From: Siminovitchia terrae
GTDB taxonomy: Bacteria; Bacillota; Bacilli; Bacillales; Bacillaceae_C
Length of the DNA stretch: 64,000 nucleotides
Direction: 5' to 3'
NCBI RefSeq assembly: GCF_003605405.2
Contig: NZ_QYTW02000011.1
Location: forward strand, 62,001-126,000
Shown piece after piece: positions 8,502 to 17,796 of the stretch; positions within the stretch are counted from its first letter, which is position 1; each line of letters begins with the position of its first letter. The notes under the pieces were generated by a model. It was not told where the DNA came from and made no database searches. It saw only the letters and a list, made by a program, of their open reading frames with translations. The position numbers and the translations under genes were made by a program.

Positions 8502-9983
8502 ATGCATACGACTATTTTAGTAGAATTCATCCTCTACTGTCTCGCCATGGTCGCCATTGGGTATTATTTCAGCAGGAAAGAGATGGAACACTCCGACTTC
8601 CTGATCGGCGGCGGCAAATTGCCTGGCTGGGCCCTCGCTTTTTCCGAAAGGGCCACAGGAGAATCCGCCTGGCTGCTCTTGGGTTATACAGGATTTGTCT
8701 TCATGACAGGATTCTCCGCCATCTGGGTGGGGGTCGGGATTGGATTGGGGGTTGCCTTCTCCTGGCTCTTCCTCGCCAGAAGGTTTATGGACGAGGCTAA
8801 GAAGTATAATGTTATGACACTTCCTGGATACCTTGCAGCAAGATTTGAATCAAAAGGAAAAATCATCCTTTGGCTAGCAACAATCTTAATTGGTAGCTTT
8901 ATGATGTTTTACTTCGGCGCCCAGATTGCTGGAGCTGGAAAGACATTGTTCACCGTCTTTGGGATTAAACCGCTGACCGGTATTCTCATCAGCTTTGCCA
9001 TCGTCATCGCACTTTCGTACCTTGGCGGATTTGTTGGTGTTGTCTGGACGGATATGATTCAGAGTGTCATGATGCTCATTACACTCGTCGGACTTCCCAT
9101 TATGGCTTTAATCAAAATCAACTCTGAAGGCCTATCAGTCATGGATGCCGTTGTAGCTGCAGGTCCGACAATGGACTCCTGGACCGGCGGGTTGACAGGA
9201 TTCGCTTTGGGTATTCTGCTCTTCAATAACTTCGCCTGGTTCTTCGGATTCTTGGGCGGACAGCCTCAGCTCAGCGCCCGATTCATGGCATTGAAGGACA
9301 AGAAAGAGGCAAGGACAGGGGCAACTGTCGCGGTAGTCTGGGTTATTTTAGCTTATGTAGGCGCCTTTCTCATCGGTTTGACTGCATTGACCCTTTACCA
9401 GGGACAGGCATTCGCTGATGTGGAAACGATTCTACCGTTCATGATACTCGACCTTTTCCCTGAGTGGGCAGCAGGCATCTTGCTTGCCGGTATACTGGCC
9501 GCCATCATTTCAACAGCGGACTCACAACTTCTAGTTATTACAAGCTCAGCAAGTGAGGACATTATCCGTAATGCCCTCAGCATCAAATTGACCGAAAAGC
9601 AACTTGTATTAGTATCAAGATTGACCATTGTTGGAGCCGGAATCGTCGGTCTGATGATCGCCCTTTTCTCCAAATCGCTCGTCTATCTCGTTGTCGGATG
9701 GGCATGGGCCGGAGTCGGATGTACATTGTCGCCTGCGATCATTCTTACGTTCTTCTGGAAAAAATATTCCGGAGCCGGAGTCATCGCAACAATTATTTCC
9801 GGATTTGTGTCAACAGTCGTGTGGATCTCCACGCCGCTTGAAGAAATCATCTCCTCCCGGTTCACAACATTCTTTATTGCTCTCGCGTTCGGTATTGTCT
9901 TCAGTCTATTATTCCCCGAGAAGCAGACAACAGCTGCCAAAGACGAAAAGGAAATATCTGCCGAAAATGCGATCAACGTCTAA
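8502..9983 (+). CDS. Sodium/solute symporter, PutP-like
   Basis: The product is a 493-aa membrane protein with about 13 transmembrane segments. It starts MHTTILVEFILYCLAMVAIG behind AAAGGGAG. ERATGESAWLLLGYTG corresponds to the conserved early region of PutP-type sodium/proline symporters (RASDMSGWLLMGLPG in typical members), and STADSQLLV fits the conserved sodium-binding helix 8 region. It is most like proline/amino-acid symporters of the SSS family. Neighbouring ornithine cyclodeaminase-like and amine oxidase genes support an amino acid or derivative as substrate. A hairpin terminator follows. Confidence 0.88.
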   Translation: MHTTILVEFILYCLAMVAIGYYFSRKEMEHSDFLIGGGKLPGWALAFSERATGESAWLLLGYTGFVFMTGFSAIWVGVGIGLGVAFSWLFLARRFMDEAKKYNVMTLPGYLAARFESKGKIILWLATILIGSFMMFYFGAQIAGAGKTLFTVFGIKPLTGILISFAIVIALSYLGGFVGVVWTDMIQSVMMLITLVGLPIMALIKINSEGLSVMDAVVAAGPTMDSWTGGLTGFALGILLFNNFAWFFGFLGGQPQLSARFMALKDKKEARTGATVAVVWVILAYVGAFLIGLTALTLYQGQAFADVETILPFMILDLFPEWAAGILLAGILAAIISTADSQLLVITSSASEDIIRNALSIKLTEKQLVLVSRLTIVGAGIVGLMIALFSKSLVYLVVGWAWAGVGCTLSPAIILTFFWKKYSGAGVIATIISGFVSTVVWISTPLEEIISSRFTTFFIALAFGIVFSLLFPEKQTTAAKDEKEISAENAINV

Positions 9984-9997
9984 CCTCGCAGCGAATA

Positions 9998-10028
9998 AGC
10001 GTCGGGTATTTCAACCCCGGCGCTTTTT
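9998..10028 (+). terminator. Rho-independent terminator after the symporter
   Basis: The GC-rich inverted repeat AGCGTCGGG / CCCCGGCGCT has one wobble and one bulge, closes a short loop, and is followed by TTTTT. It lies 15 bp after the stop codon. Confidence 0.75.
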
Positions 10029-10347
10029 GCTGCAGTGTTAGTCCGCAGGAGGGGGGCTTGAGGCGTCTCTTGGCAGATGTTCATGTTTTGGCATGCCCCC
10101 ATGGCGGTTATTTGAAACTCCTCTTTGCTGATGACCAAGATTCACAGGACTCAAGGCATCACCATGGGACCTCTTGCTTTAGATAAATACGATTTATACG
10201 TCTCATGACTATTTCATAAAATCGCTTTTTTCGGTGTTCACAATTTGCACGTTTGCTGAGCTTTGCCCCCTCCCCAAACTTCACTCACACAGAAAACCGC
10301 CCAGGCATCACTTTCCGTGAAGTTCTGGACGGTTCCTCTGTTTTTAT
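10029..10347. other. Intergenic region with a possible two-way terminator
   Basis: No gene is seen. A hairpin at 10295-10334 (AACCGcCCAG with CTGGaCGGTT, plus an inner ACTT/AAGT stem) has A-rich sequence on its left and CTCTGTTTTT on its right, so it could end transcription in both directions. Repeat copy 2 lies between it and the minus-strand gene ending at 10586. Confidence 0.45.
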
Positions 10348-10541
10348 ATCAAATGCGCCTTGCGTATTTGCGCCCAGATTTTATCGAGCTCCGCTCGATA
10401 AATTTCCTATAAAAATCTGTGGCATCCGCCGGAGGCTTTAACTTTATTCAGCCGGGGTTTGAACCCCCACTAAATGGAATACCAATAGGCATTCATCTCA
10501 CCACTTACAGAAGTGGGAGACTTCTGCTGAATGAAGTTAAA
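10348..10541 (+). repeat. 195-bp structured dispersed repeat, copy 2
   Basis: This 194-bp copy has the same ends as copy 1 (ATCAAATGCGCC to GAAGTTAAA). A one-base deletion in the first hairpin (CCTTGCG for CCTTGGCG) weakens that stem, while the perfect TTTATCGAGC/GCTCGATAAA hairpin and the four-way junction are kept. It lies 45 bp after the 3' end of the ornithine cyclodeaminase-like gene, pointing opposite to it. Confidence 0.9.
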
Positions 10542-10585
10542 ATTCATGAGGCCAAATCCCCGCTTGGAAGCTCCGGTATTTGTTA

Positions 10586-11599
10586 TCAAACCTCCATTTT
10601 CGATGAAAAAGGAGAAAGTGCATCCAATGAAATTTTTTGGCCAACCTGTTCCTTAAGTGCTTTTTCATAAAGGTATCTGGCAACGACCACATCAGCTACA
10701 GCCAGTCCGACCGATTTGAAAACCGTAGTCTCCCGTTCGTGCTCCCTCCCCGGTAGCTGACCACTGATGATATGTCCAAGCTCCCCATGGATGCTGTCTC
10801 TATGAAATTTTCCTTCATTGATTGGAATCAGCAGATCGCCTGCTTCTTCCAATGCTGAGTTGATTGATTCCACTACCACCTTGCCCGCATTTGCTATGAC
10901 ATGGCTAGGCAACTCCTGCATGGATGGGGTATAGGAGCCAATCGCATTGACATGGACACCAGGCTCAAGAGTTTCCGAAAAGACAGGCTTGCTAGAGCTT
11001 GTGGCCGTCACAATTATATCCGCTCCCCGTATCGCTTCATCGGAATCAGAATGGGTAGATATGGCCACTTCATGTCTCGATTGAATATATTCTGCAAGGA
11101 TTTCGGCCTTTTCCTGCGTCCGGTTATATAATTTCAGCTGGGTGATATCCCGTACTGCCTTGATTGCTTTGAATTGCCCGATCGCCTGCTCGCCAGTACC
11201 GAGAATAGCCAAAACTCCCGAATCGGCACGGGACAAATATTTGGATGCCACCCCTGAAAGCGCGCCTGTCCGCATAACCGTCAAATAAGAGCCCTCTAAC
11301 AGTGCAAGCGGCTCTCCCGTATCAGTATCTACCAACAACACCACTCCGTTGATAGATTTTTTCCCAAGAACGGCATTCCCGGGAAAATTACTAACATATT
11401 TCATTCCAAGACTTTTTAAACCCTCCGCGACAGAAGGCATGAATATGGCATTGCCTTCCTTTTTCTCCAACTGTAGGACAGTCCGAACCGGTGTTGTGGT
11501 CCCAGCAGCCGAATATTCTCTCAGCGACTCGCCTACAACTTCTACCATTTCGGACATATTCAGCAGCTTTTGCTGGTCCTCAGCATTAATGATCAGCAT
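10586..11599 (-). CDS. Ornithine cyclodeaminase / mu-crystallin family enzyme
   Basis: The product is 337 aa starting MLIINAEDQQKLLNMSEMVE, with AGGAGGG six bases before the ATG. GVLAILGTGEQAIGQFKAI is the Rossmann NAD(P)-binding motif (GTGEQA), and GMKYVSNFPGN and the R-T-G-A-x-S pattern (MRTGALSGVASKYL) are family signatures. Members convert ornithine to proline, reduce cyclic ketimines or oxidise alanine, so the exact reaction is open. Next to an amino-acid symporter, an SDR and an amine oxidase, a role in amino acid breakdown is likely. Confidence 0.9.
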   Translation of the reverse strand: MLIINAEDQQKLLNMSEMVEVVGESLREYSAAGTTTPVRTVLQLEKKEGNAIFMPSVAEGLKSLGMKYVSNFPGNAVLGKKSINGVVLLVDTDTGEPLALLEGSYLTVMRTGALSGVASKYLSRADSGVLAILGTGEQAIGQFKAIKAVRDITQLKLYNRTQEKAEILAEYIQSRHEVAISTHSDSDEAIRGADIIVTATSSSKPVFSETLEPGVHVNAIGSYTPSMQELPSHVIANAGKVVVESINSALEEAGDLLIPINEGKFHRDSIHGELGHIISGQLPGREHERETTVFKSVGLAVADVVVARYLYEKALKEQVGQKISLDALSPFSSKMEV

Positions 11600-12008
11600 G
11601 GATTACCCTCCTTCGCATCAGCAGTCATCGTTAACAGACTAGCAGTATTAGCTACATTACTTTTTACGACAACCGCTTGCCTATATTTCAGAAATAACTG
11701 ACTAATCTATCATTATAACGACTTAGAACGGAAATTCATATGGGCACAATCAACAAAAAAGGCGCTTGTAATTTATCTATTTTGCTAACTTTTTATTTCT
11801 TTCTTGCGGTTTAACAGCTCTCTCTTTAAAAAATCCACACTTTGCAGCCTCTCCAGCCGCCTCTTCTTAGGTATTTCTTAACAAATACTCAGGCTTTTCC
11901 ATGGCCCGCCATCTTATTTATGGAAAAGAATCTCATCCGCTCCCCTAAATACCGCCCACACCCTCACATAGACAACATCCTCCACTCTCCTACATTTAAA
12001 AAAAACGC
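11600..12008. other. Divergent intergenic region
   Basis: About 400 bp separate the divergent ornithine cyclodeaminase-like and SDR genes. No ORF with a plausible start is present. The right edge contains the SDR promoter, listed separately. The left edge must hold the promoter of the minus-strand gene, which I could not place. Confidence 0.4.
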
Positions 12009-12086
12009 TTGCAAAAGGTAGAAAATTTATAATATAATCACTTTAACGAATTCCGAAAAAAGGTCTATTTGGTCCGAATTTCGGAA
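12009..12086 (+). promoter_or_regulatory. Promoter and candidate operator of the SDR gene
   Basis: TTGCAA (12009-12014) and a perfect TATAAT (12033-12038) with an 18-bp spacer form a sigma-A promoter. Just downstream, TTCCGAAA (12051-12058) and TTTCGGAA (12079-12086) are perfect inverted repeats over the likely transcript start, and a third related phrase GTCCGAA lies at 12072. This is the geometry of a repressor operator; the regulator is unknown. Confidence 0.6.
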
Positions 12087-12107
12087 AAACAACTGGAGGG
12101 TTACAGA

Positions 12108-12893
12108 ATGAGATTACTAGATAAAGTGGCAATTATTACGGGCGGGAGCCAAGGAATTGGTGAAGGGATCGCCCGGACGTTCGGAAAGAATGGAGCAAAG
12201 GTTGTCATTGCCGATGTGAACGAAGAAGCAGGTAAACTGGTAATAGACCGGTTTATCGACGAAGAAATTGACTGTCTTTTCGTCAAAACGGATGTTAGCA
12301 GCGAAGAGGATGTAAAAAACTTGATCAGCACAGCAGCCGAACATTTTGGCGGGGTAGATCTCCTCGTCAATAATGCTGCGGTCAACATTCGGAAATCAGC
12401 TGTAGACACCTCTTTTGAAGAATGGAATAAAGTGATCGGAGTCAATTTGACAGGAGCTTTCCTTTGCTCAAAATATGCAATCCCTGAGATGGAAAAGCGC
12501 GGCGGCGGAGCCATTGTCAATATCGCTTCCTGGCATGCAGAGAAAACAATTACAAGACTAGCAGCCTATGCGGCATCAAAAGGAGGAATGACCGCCCTTA
12601 CAAGACAGATGTCCCTTGACTGCGGCCCACTGAATATCCGCGTAAACGCTGTATGCCCAAGTTCAGTGGACACCCCACTACTCCATCAAACATTCGCCAG
12701 CCTGGAGGATCCCGACGCAGCGTTTGAAGAAACGCTCAGATTTCAGCCAATGGGAAGAATCGGAACAGTAGACGATATTGCCAACGCCTGCCTGTTCATG
12801 TGTTCGGACGAAGCCTCTTATGTCAGCGGACAAACACTCATGGTAGATGGGGCAGCCGTCAACAAAATCGCACGCCCATTGATGTTTGACTAA
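12108..12893 (+). CDS. Short-chain dehydrogenase/reductase (SDR)
   Basis: The product is 261 aa from ATG 12108 (GGAGGG nine bases upstream), which begins MRLLDKVAIITGGSQGIGEG; a frame extension upstream is not conserved. TGGSQGIGEG is the NAD(P)-binding motif, VNNAAVNIR is the NNAG-type motif, and the catalytic residues appear as NIASW and YAASK. The C-terminal SGQTLMVDGA is typical of classical SDRs of the 3-oxoacyl-reductase type. The substrate is unknown. It is followed by an FAD amine oxidase and a broken etfB. Confidence 0.9.
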   Translation: MRLLDKVAIITGGSQGIGEGIARTFGKNGAKVVIADVNEEAGKLVIDRFIDEEIDCLFVKTDVSSEEDVKNLISTAAEHFGGVDLLVNNAAVNIRKSAVDTSFEEWNKVIGVNLTGAFLCSKYAIPEMEKRGGGAIVNIASWHAEKTITRLAAYAASKGGMTALTRQMSLDCGPLNIRVNAVCPSSVDTPLLHQTFASLEDPDAAFEETLRFQPMGRIGTVDDIANACLFMCSDEASYVSGQTLMVDGAAVNKIARPLMFD

Positions 12894-12960
12894 TTCCGAT
12901 CTTCCTTTTACCACTTCACCGTTGCATTTATGAAAATATGCCTTGCAAAGGATGGTTCAA

Positions 12961-14124
12961 ATGAATAAATATGATGTCATTATTGCTGGCGGAGGCATCA
13001 TGGCCTCCAGTCTGGCCTACAACCTGCGCAAAGACGGATTCACTGGAAGCATTGCGGTTTTTGAGAAAGATCAGATGTACGAATTCTCTTCCACTCCGCG
13101 GAGTGAGGGTGGTATCCGCCTTTCTTTCACAACGGAAATCAATATACAGATGAGCCGTTACAGTCTGGACTTTTACAAAAATTTTGCAAAAGAGATGGAA
13201 GTGAATGGCGAAACACCGCAGATCGATTTCAAGCAGAACGGGTATCTGTACCTCGGTACAAGCGAAACAATGCAGAGATTGATAGAGGAAGCCAACTTCC
13301 AAAACCAGTGCGGAGCCAACATGGAAGTCCTGTCCGTGGAAGAAATCCATCATATCGTTCCGGAACTGAATACGGAGGATCTGGCCGGAGCCACATTTGA
13401 TACAGATGCAGGATACATGGACCCGTATACAATCCTTCAGTTCTATGCGAAAAAAGCGAGATCCATGGAAGTGGATTATATCTACCAACCAGTCCAGTCA
13501 CTCCTTGCTGAAAACAGGAGAGTAACAGGTGTCCGACTTGAATCTGGAGAGGAGTATCATGCTCCGATCGTTGTCAATGCATGCGGCGCATGGTCAGGCG
13601 CACTGAGCGAGACAATCGAAGTCAACATTCCTGTTAAGCCGTTCCGCTATCAGATTTTCTGCCTGGATTTGACAAAGAAATTCTCTAAATCACTGCCGCT
13701 CGTTTTCGATCCGACCGGATTCTACTTCCGCGAAGAAGGAGAGAAGGTAATTACTGGTATGCCTCATAAAGATCCGTACAGCTTTGAATTCTCTTCGAAT
13801 AAGTCCACTTTCGAAGAGGAAGTATGGCCGATTTTCTATGAAAGAAGCCAGCTGTTCGAACAGCTGAAAGTGGAACGTAGCTGGGCTGGATTATATGATT
13901 TCAATACAGTAGACCAGAATGCGATTATCGGCGGACATCCGGAAATGAATGGCTATTACGTCATTACCGGCTTCAGCGGACATGGGTTCCAGCAAGCACC
14001 TGCAGCGGGAAAAGGGTTATCTGAACTGATCCGTCTTGGAAAATATGAAACAATGGATCTGTCTTCCCTCTCTGTTGAAAGATTTGCCAATAACCAGTTG
14101 ATACTTGAAACAGCCATTCATTAA
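12961..14124 (+). CDS. FAD-dependent amine/amino acid oxidoreductase (DAO family)
   Basis: The product is 387 aa from ATG 12961, which has AAAGGA at 8-nt spacing; an in-frame TTG at 12943 is less well placed. MNKYDVIIAGGGIMASSLAY is the FAD-binding dinucleotide motif, in the variant form GGGIMASS. The C-terminal GYYVITGFSGHGFQQAPAAG matches the DAO family second flavin contact and resembles sarcosine oxidase, glycine oxidase and dimethylglycine dehydrogenase relatives. It would oxidise a secondary amine or amino acid. A nearby etfB remnant hints that electrons once went to an electron-transfer flavoprotein. Confidence 0.88.
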   Translation: MNKYDVIIAGGGIMASSLAYNLRKDGFTGSIAVFEKDQMYEFSSTPRSEGGIRLSFTTEINIQMSRYSLDFYKNFAKEMEVNGETPQIDFKQNGYLYLGTSETMQRLIEEANFQNQCGANMEVLSVEEIHHIVPELNTEDLAGATFDTDAGYMDPYTILQFYAKKARSMEVDYIYQPVQSLLAENRRVTGVRLESGEEYHAPIVVNACGAWSGALSETIEVNIPVKPFRYQIFCLDLTKKFSKSLPLVFDPTGFYFREEGEKVITGMPHKDPYSFEFSSNKSTFEEEVWPIFYERSQLFEQLKVERSWAGLYDFNTVDQNAIIGGHPEMNGYYVITGFSGHGFQQAPAAGKGLSELIRLGKYETMDLSSLSVERFANNQLILETAIH

Positions 14125-14234
14125 TCACTTACCGGGCTTGCGGTACGCCAATATTTCCACAGCTGCCAAAACAGATTCTGTTTTTCCCAGGTTCGGCATG
14201 GATTTACTATAATCTGATTGCGCGGAGGTCTATA

Positions 14235-14527
14235 ATGGATTTTTGTATTATTGACGGACATTTGATTCGGAAGAAAACATCGTGATTGCAAATGACGCTA
14301 TCGACGACAGCAACGCCGAATTTATTATGAATCCTTACGATGAATATGCAGTGGAAGAGGCGGTCAGCCTTCGAGACATGCACGGCGGGGCAGTGACGGT
14401 CATCACCGCAGGCGATGAAGAAGCGGAAAAGCAGCTTCGCACCGCCCTTGCCATGGGGGCAGACAAAGCAGAAGTGATTCCGGTCCTTATTGAGGAATTA
14501 AAGAAAGAGCCGGCCTTAGCTGGCTGA
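14235..14527 (+). pseudogene. etfB: Truncated electron transfer flavoprotein beta subunit
   Basis: A GGAGG and ATG are preserved at 14224-14237, but the first frame stops after about 16 codons. The following frame reads TFDSEENIVIANDAIDD, then NPYDEYAVEEAVSLRDMHGG and EEAEKQLRTALAMGADKAE, which are clear EtfB sequence. Small deletions between 14237 and 14265 break the frame. The reading stops at 14527 after about 85 family residues, whereas EtfB is about 255 aa. The adenosine-phosphate-binding region is lost, so it is a dead gene. Confidence 0.8.
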
Positions 14528-14620
14528 CGGACGCAAATTGCGTAGAGTTGTTGTGGTGCCAAGAACCCGCGCAATTTAGACATAATTCAGGATTATACGG
14601 GTGCCTGGCACCTGCAGTAC

Positions 14621-14654
14621 AGCCCTTAAGAATACCGTGACGTTCTTAAGGGCT
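14621..14654. terminator. Strong stem-loop, probable terminator
   Basis: AGCCCTTAAGAA (14621-14632) pairs perfectly with TTCTTAAGGGCT (14643-14654) and is followed by TTCATATTTTT. Just upstream is the palindrome GGTGCCTGGCACC (about 14600-14612). It lies after the etfB remnant and probably ended that operon. Confidence 0.65.
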
Positions 14655-14782
14655 TCATATTTTTATATAATCTATTAGACTAGCTGCTACAAGGTGAACA
14701 TACTCCAAAATACTTTCAAAACGAACGTGCGGATCAACGTCGCAGAAATTTGGAAAAGGCTGTTTTTGAAGACAATAAATAA

Positions 14783-14928
14783 AAAGGATATTTTAATCGG
14801 GGGCGCTGGATAAATGAATTTATCCAGCGCCCCCGATTATTATTAGTTAATTACAAAGGGAATTCTCACTGCAAAGAATTTCCCTATAGAGTTAAGGGAA
14901 AGCTCACTTTCTTAGCAAAATATCCTTT
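14783..14928. mobile_element. MITE-like palindromic element (146 bp)
   Basis: Perfect 12-bp terminal inverted repeats bound the stretch: AAAGGATATTTT (14783-14794) and AAAATATCCTTT (14917-14928). Inside is a perfect 21-bp hairpin (14795-14815 with 14818-14838, two-base loop) and two weaker hairpins (about 14858-14884 and 14892-14915). It encodes nothing. The layout resembles a small non-autonomous element; no target duplication is evident, and no transposase with such ends is in the window. Confidence 0.45.
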
Positions 14929-14956
14929 CCACCTCTTAAATTAAGAAGATTTTTTT

Positions 14957-15151
14957 ATCAACTGCGCCTTGGCGTATTTGCGTCCAGATTTTACCGAGCT
15001 CCGCTCGATAAATTTCCTCTGAAAATCTGTGGCATCCGCCGGAGGCTTTGACTTTATTCAGCCGGGGTTTGAACCTTCACTGAATAGAATACCAATAGGC
15101 ATTCATCTCACCACTTATAGAAGTGGGAGATTTCTGCCTAATGAAGTTAAA
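14957..15151 (+). repeat. 195-bp structured dispersed repeat, copy 3
   Basis: This full-length copy has more substitutions than the others: ATCAACTGCGCC at the start, GTCCAG in the first hairpin, and CCTTCAC where others have CCCCCAC, which breaks the GGGGTT hairpin. The outer junction helix is kept apart from GCTGAA to CCTAAT. It lies 18 bp after the 3' end of the uvrA-like gene, pointing opposite to it. Confidence 0.88.
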
Positions 15152-15169
15152 TCATAATATATGTTACAG

Positions 15170-17626
15170 TTACAAATACTTGCCTGTATAAGATTTTGGA
15201 TTTTTGACAATTATATCCGGTGTTCCTTCAGCAATAATTTGACCACCGTGATCTCCTCCTTCTGGCCCCAAATCAACAATCCAGTCAGCTCCTTTAATCA
15301 TTTGGCTATTATGCTCAACCAAAATAACCGTATTACCTGCATCTACGAGACGATTCAAGAGTTTTAATAATTGAGTGACATCATTTGGGTGTAAACCAGT
15401 TGTTGGTTCGTCTAATAAATATAATGACCTTTTATTTCCTTGCTTTATTAGTTCTTTTGCTAGTTTTAGCCGTTGCCCTTCCCCACCTGATAGGGTCGTT
15501 AATGATTGTCCCATCTTTAAATAACCCAAACCTATCTCAACAAGTAATTCGAGAACTCCTCTCACTTTTTTCTCTTCTTTAAAAATACTTGAACAATCCA
15601 GAATAGAACTTTCAAGTATATCATTAATGGAAAGCCCATTATATTTTACGGATAGTACCTTTTGTTGAAATCGCTTGCCATGACAAACGGGACAAACCAC
15701 CTCCATCTCTGGAAAGAAGAGCATATTCGTTGTTACATACCCCAGCCCTTGACAGTTTTCACAACGCCCACCTACAGTATTAAAAGAAAAGTGCTTTGCC
15801 GAGAACCCTTTTGCTTTCGCAGATCTATCCTTAGCAAAAATACCTCGAATATGTGTAAACACATCAATATAAGTTGCTATATTGGATCGTTTCATCCTGC
15901 TAAGTGGGGATTGACCAACTATGATCATCTGGTCAAAATGGTCAAGTCCTGTTACCTTATCAAAGCCTTCATGTATTTTGTTATCGCCTTTTGCTAAAAC
16001 ATCAAAAACGAGTGACGATTTCCCTGAACCAGACACACCTGTCACAGCTGTGAGACAACCAATTGGGAAAGTTACTGTTACATCCTTTAAATTATGTACC
16101 TCTGCATGATGTACAGTTATACCTTCGCCAGTTCCATCTCGATATGTTTTCTTTATAACTCCTTCTTCACGTAAAAACTTTCCTGTCACAGATCTTTCTA
16201 TATTGATCAACTCTTGCAGAGTACCTTGACCAACTACTGTTCCTCCTTGTTTACCCGCTCCTGGTCCAATATCAATAATATAATCTGCTTCTTTCATTAC
16301 ATCTACATCATGCTCAATAAGTAAAACAGTATTTCCTAAATCTCTTAGCCTTTTTAATACACTTACTAGACCCATGGTATCCTTTGGATGCAGTCCAACA
16401 GTCGGTTCATCCATGATATAAAGTACACCTGTCAATGCTGAATCAAGAAGGGCGGACAATTTTAACCTTTGTGCTTCTCCTCCTGACAGAGTGATTACTT
16501 GACGATCCAATGTCAAATAGCCTAGCCCAATTTTTATTATTCTGGTAAGTTTCGTTTTCAGATCTTGTATAAAGTTTTCAACGAGTTTGTAACTTTTTTT
16601 ATCTAATGTTTTCTCAAGATGAAGCGTCCAGTTGAACATTTCTTCCAAAGAATGGCTGACTAACATTGGAATTGTCATATTTTCTACTGTTACATTTCTA
16701 CTTATTTCATTTAATCTCTCTCCTTCGCAATCAGGACAAACTTGTGAATAAAAATACTCTTCCGCCTCGGTAGATGAACCGGACTTTTCTGTAAACCTCC
16801 TCCACATTCCAGTTAAAACACCTTCAAATTTACCTTTTTCAACAGTTTTGGGAGGCTTCATATCAGGAAAGTGCTCTTTCACTTCTTCACTCTCTACACC
16901 GTAATATAGAATTGCTTTTTGTTCTGGGCTGTATTCTTGCAAAGGAACTCTTTCTTCAAGTGGTACACCATAATAAGACATTGCAGCTTTTACAACAGAT
17001 ATCTGCCATTCAGCATAACGGCCTTTCCATAAATCAACTGCTCCTTCTTCAATAGAAAGTTGTTGGTGAAAGACAGATTCCTGATGTATGTCTACAGTCT
17101 CTCCAAGCCCTTTACAAGTAGGACAAGCTCCTTCCGTCTTATTATAAGAAAAGTGGGTCCGTGTTAATTTTTCCATACGATCATGACAGTTGGGGCAGAA
17201 AATGTATTCTTTAAAACTACCTTCTTCTTTTTCAATCTCTTCAGAATTAAATGTTGGATCAATTTCATGATGACAAACAGGACAATGTCTCTGACCAAGT
17301 TTTTCAAAAACCATCCGTAAACTTGTGTACATATCAGTTACTGTACCTACAGTTGAACGTGGATTTCTATTTGTATTTTGTTGGTTGATACTAATGGCCG
17401 GAGAAAGTCCGCTCATCGAATCAACCTTTGGCTTATTTATCCCTTGTAACCCCATAGATTCTAAATACTGTCTTTGACATTCCTTAAATAGAGTATCCAT
17501 CGCAAGTGTGGACTTTCCCGAACCGGATGGACCTGTCAACACAACCAGTTTATTTTTTGGTAAAGTTACCGACAGATTTTTTAGGTTGTTTTCTCTTGCA
17601 CCCTTTACATGAATGACATCGTTCAA
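15170..17626 (-). CDS. UvrA-like ABC ATPase (paralogue, possible drug self-protection)
   Basis: The product is 818 aa from a TTG at 17626, with AAAGGAGG seven bases upstream; an in-frame ATG at 17695 gives an N-terminus unlike the family. Two ABC modules are visible: Walker A GPSGSGKS near the N-terminus and GVSGSGKSS in the middle, each with a signature (TLSGGEAQRLKL and TLSGGEGQRLKL) and Walker B-type DEPT. Zinc-finger cysteines CPVCHHE, CPNCH, CPTCKG and CENCQG/CPVCHG are present. Shorter than true UvrA (about 950 aa), it belongs to the shorter paralogue class, some of which protect against DNA-binding drugs. It is divergent from a MerR-type gene. Confidence 0.88.
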   Translation of the reverse strand: MNDVIHVKGARENNLKNLSVTLPKNKLVVLTGPSGSGKSTLAMDTLFKECQRQYLESMGLQGINKPKVDSMSGLSPAISINQQNTNRNPRSTVGTVTDMYTSLRMVFEKLGQRHCPVCHHEIDPTFNSEEIEKEEGSFKEYIFCPNCHDRMEKLTRTHFSYNKTEGACPTCKGLGETVDIHQESVFHQQLSIEEGAVDLWKGRYAEWQISVVKAAMSYYGVPLEERVPLQEYSPEQKAILYYGVESEEVKEHFPDMKPPKTVEKGKFEGVLTGMWRRFTEKSGSSTEAEEYFYSQVCPDCEGERLNEISRNVTVENMTIPMLVSHSLEEMFNWTLHLEKTLDKKSYKLVENFIQDLKTKLTRIIKIGLGYLTLDRQVITLSGGEAQRLKLSALLDSALTGVLYIMDEPTVGLHPKDTMGLVSVLKRLRDLGNTVLLIEHDVDVMKEADYIIDIGPGAGKQGGTVVGQGTLQELINIERSVTGKFLREEGVIKKTYRDGTGEGITVHHAEVHNLKDVTVTFPIGCLTAVTGVSGSGKSSLVFDVLAKGDNKIHEGFDKVTGLDHFDQMIIVGQSPLSRMKRSNIATYIDVFTHIRGIFAKDRSAKAKGFSAKHFSFNTVGGRCENCQGLGYVTTNMLFFPEMEVVCPVCHGKRFQQKVLSVKYNGLSINDILESSILDCSSIFKEEKKVRGVLELLVEIGLGYLKMGQSLTTLSGGEGQRLKLAKELIKQGNKRSLYLLDEPTTGLHPNDVTQLLKLLNRLVDAGNTVILVEHNSQMIKGADWIVDLGPEGGDHGGQIIAEGTPDIIVKNPKSYTGKYL

Positions 17627-17652
17627 ACCTAACGCCTCCTTTTCAACTTCTA

Positions 17653-17683
17653 AATCAAGCATACAACATTTATGCAAGTGCAA
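17653..17683 (-). promoter_or_regulatory. Candidate MerR-type operator/promoter of the uvrA-like gene
   Basis: On the minus strand TTGCAC (17683-17678) is followed by a 19-bp spacer containing the dyad GCATA-n7-TATGC (17675-17659), then a weak -10 TTGATT. A 19-bp spacer holding the dyad is the classic layout for MerR activators, and the divergent gene encodes such a protein. The weak -10 keeps confidence low. Confidence 0.45.
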
Positions 17684-17796
17684 GGTTTTATGCATTATGT
17701 TACTATTATGGCGGAGTTTTAAACTAACAATCTCGTCATGGAGCTTTAATGTTTTAATTTAATCTTCAGCACAAAATGTGACTCCCGGAGGTTCAT

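Noticed and set aside
12101-12520. Long antisense ORFs over the SDR and amine oxidase genes
   Set aside because: Shadows of strongly conserved genes on the plus strand with no start signals of their own.
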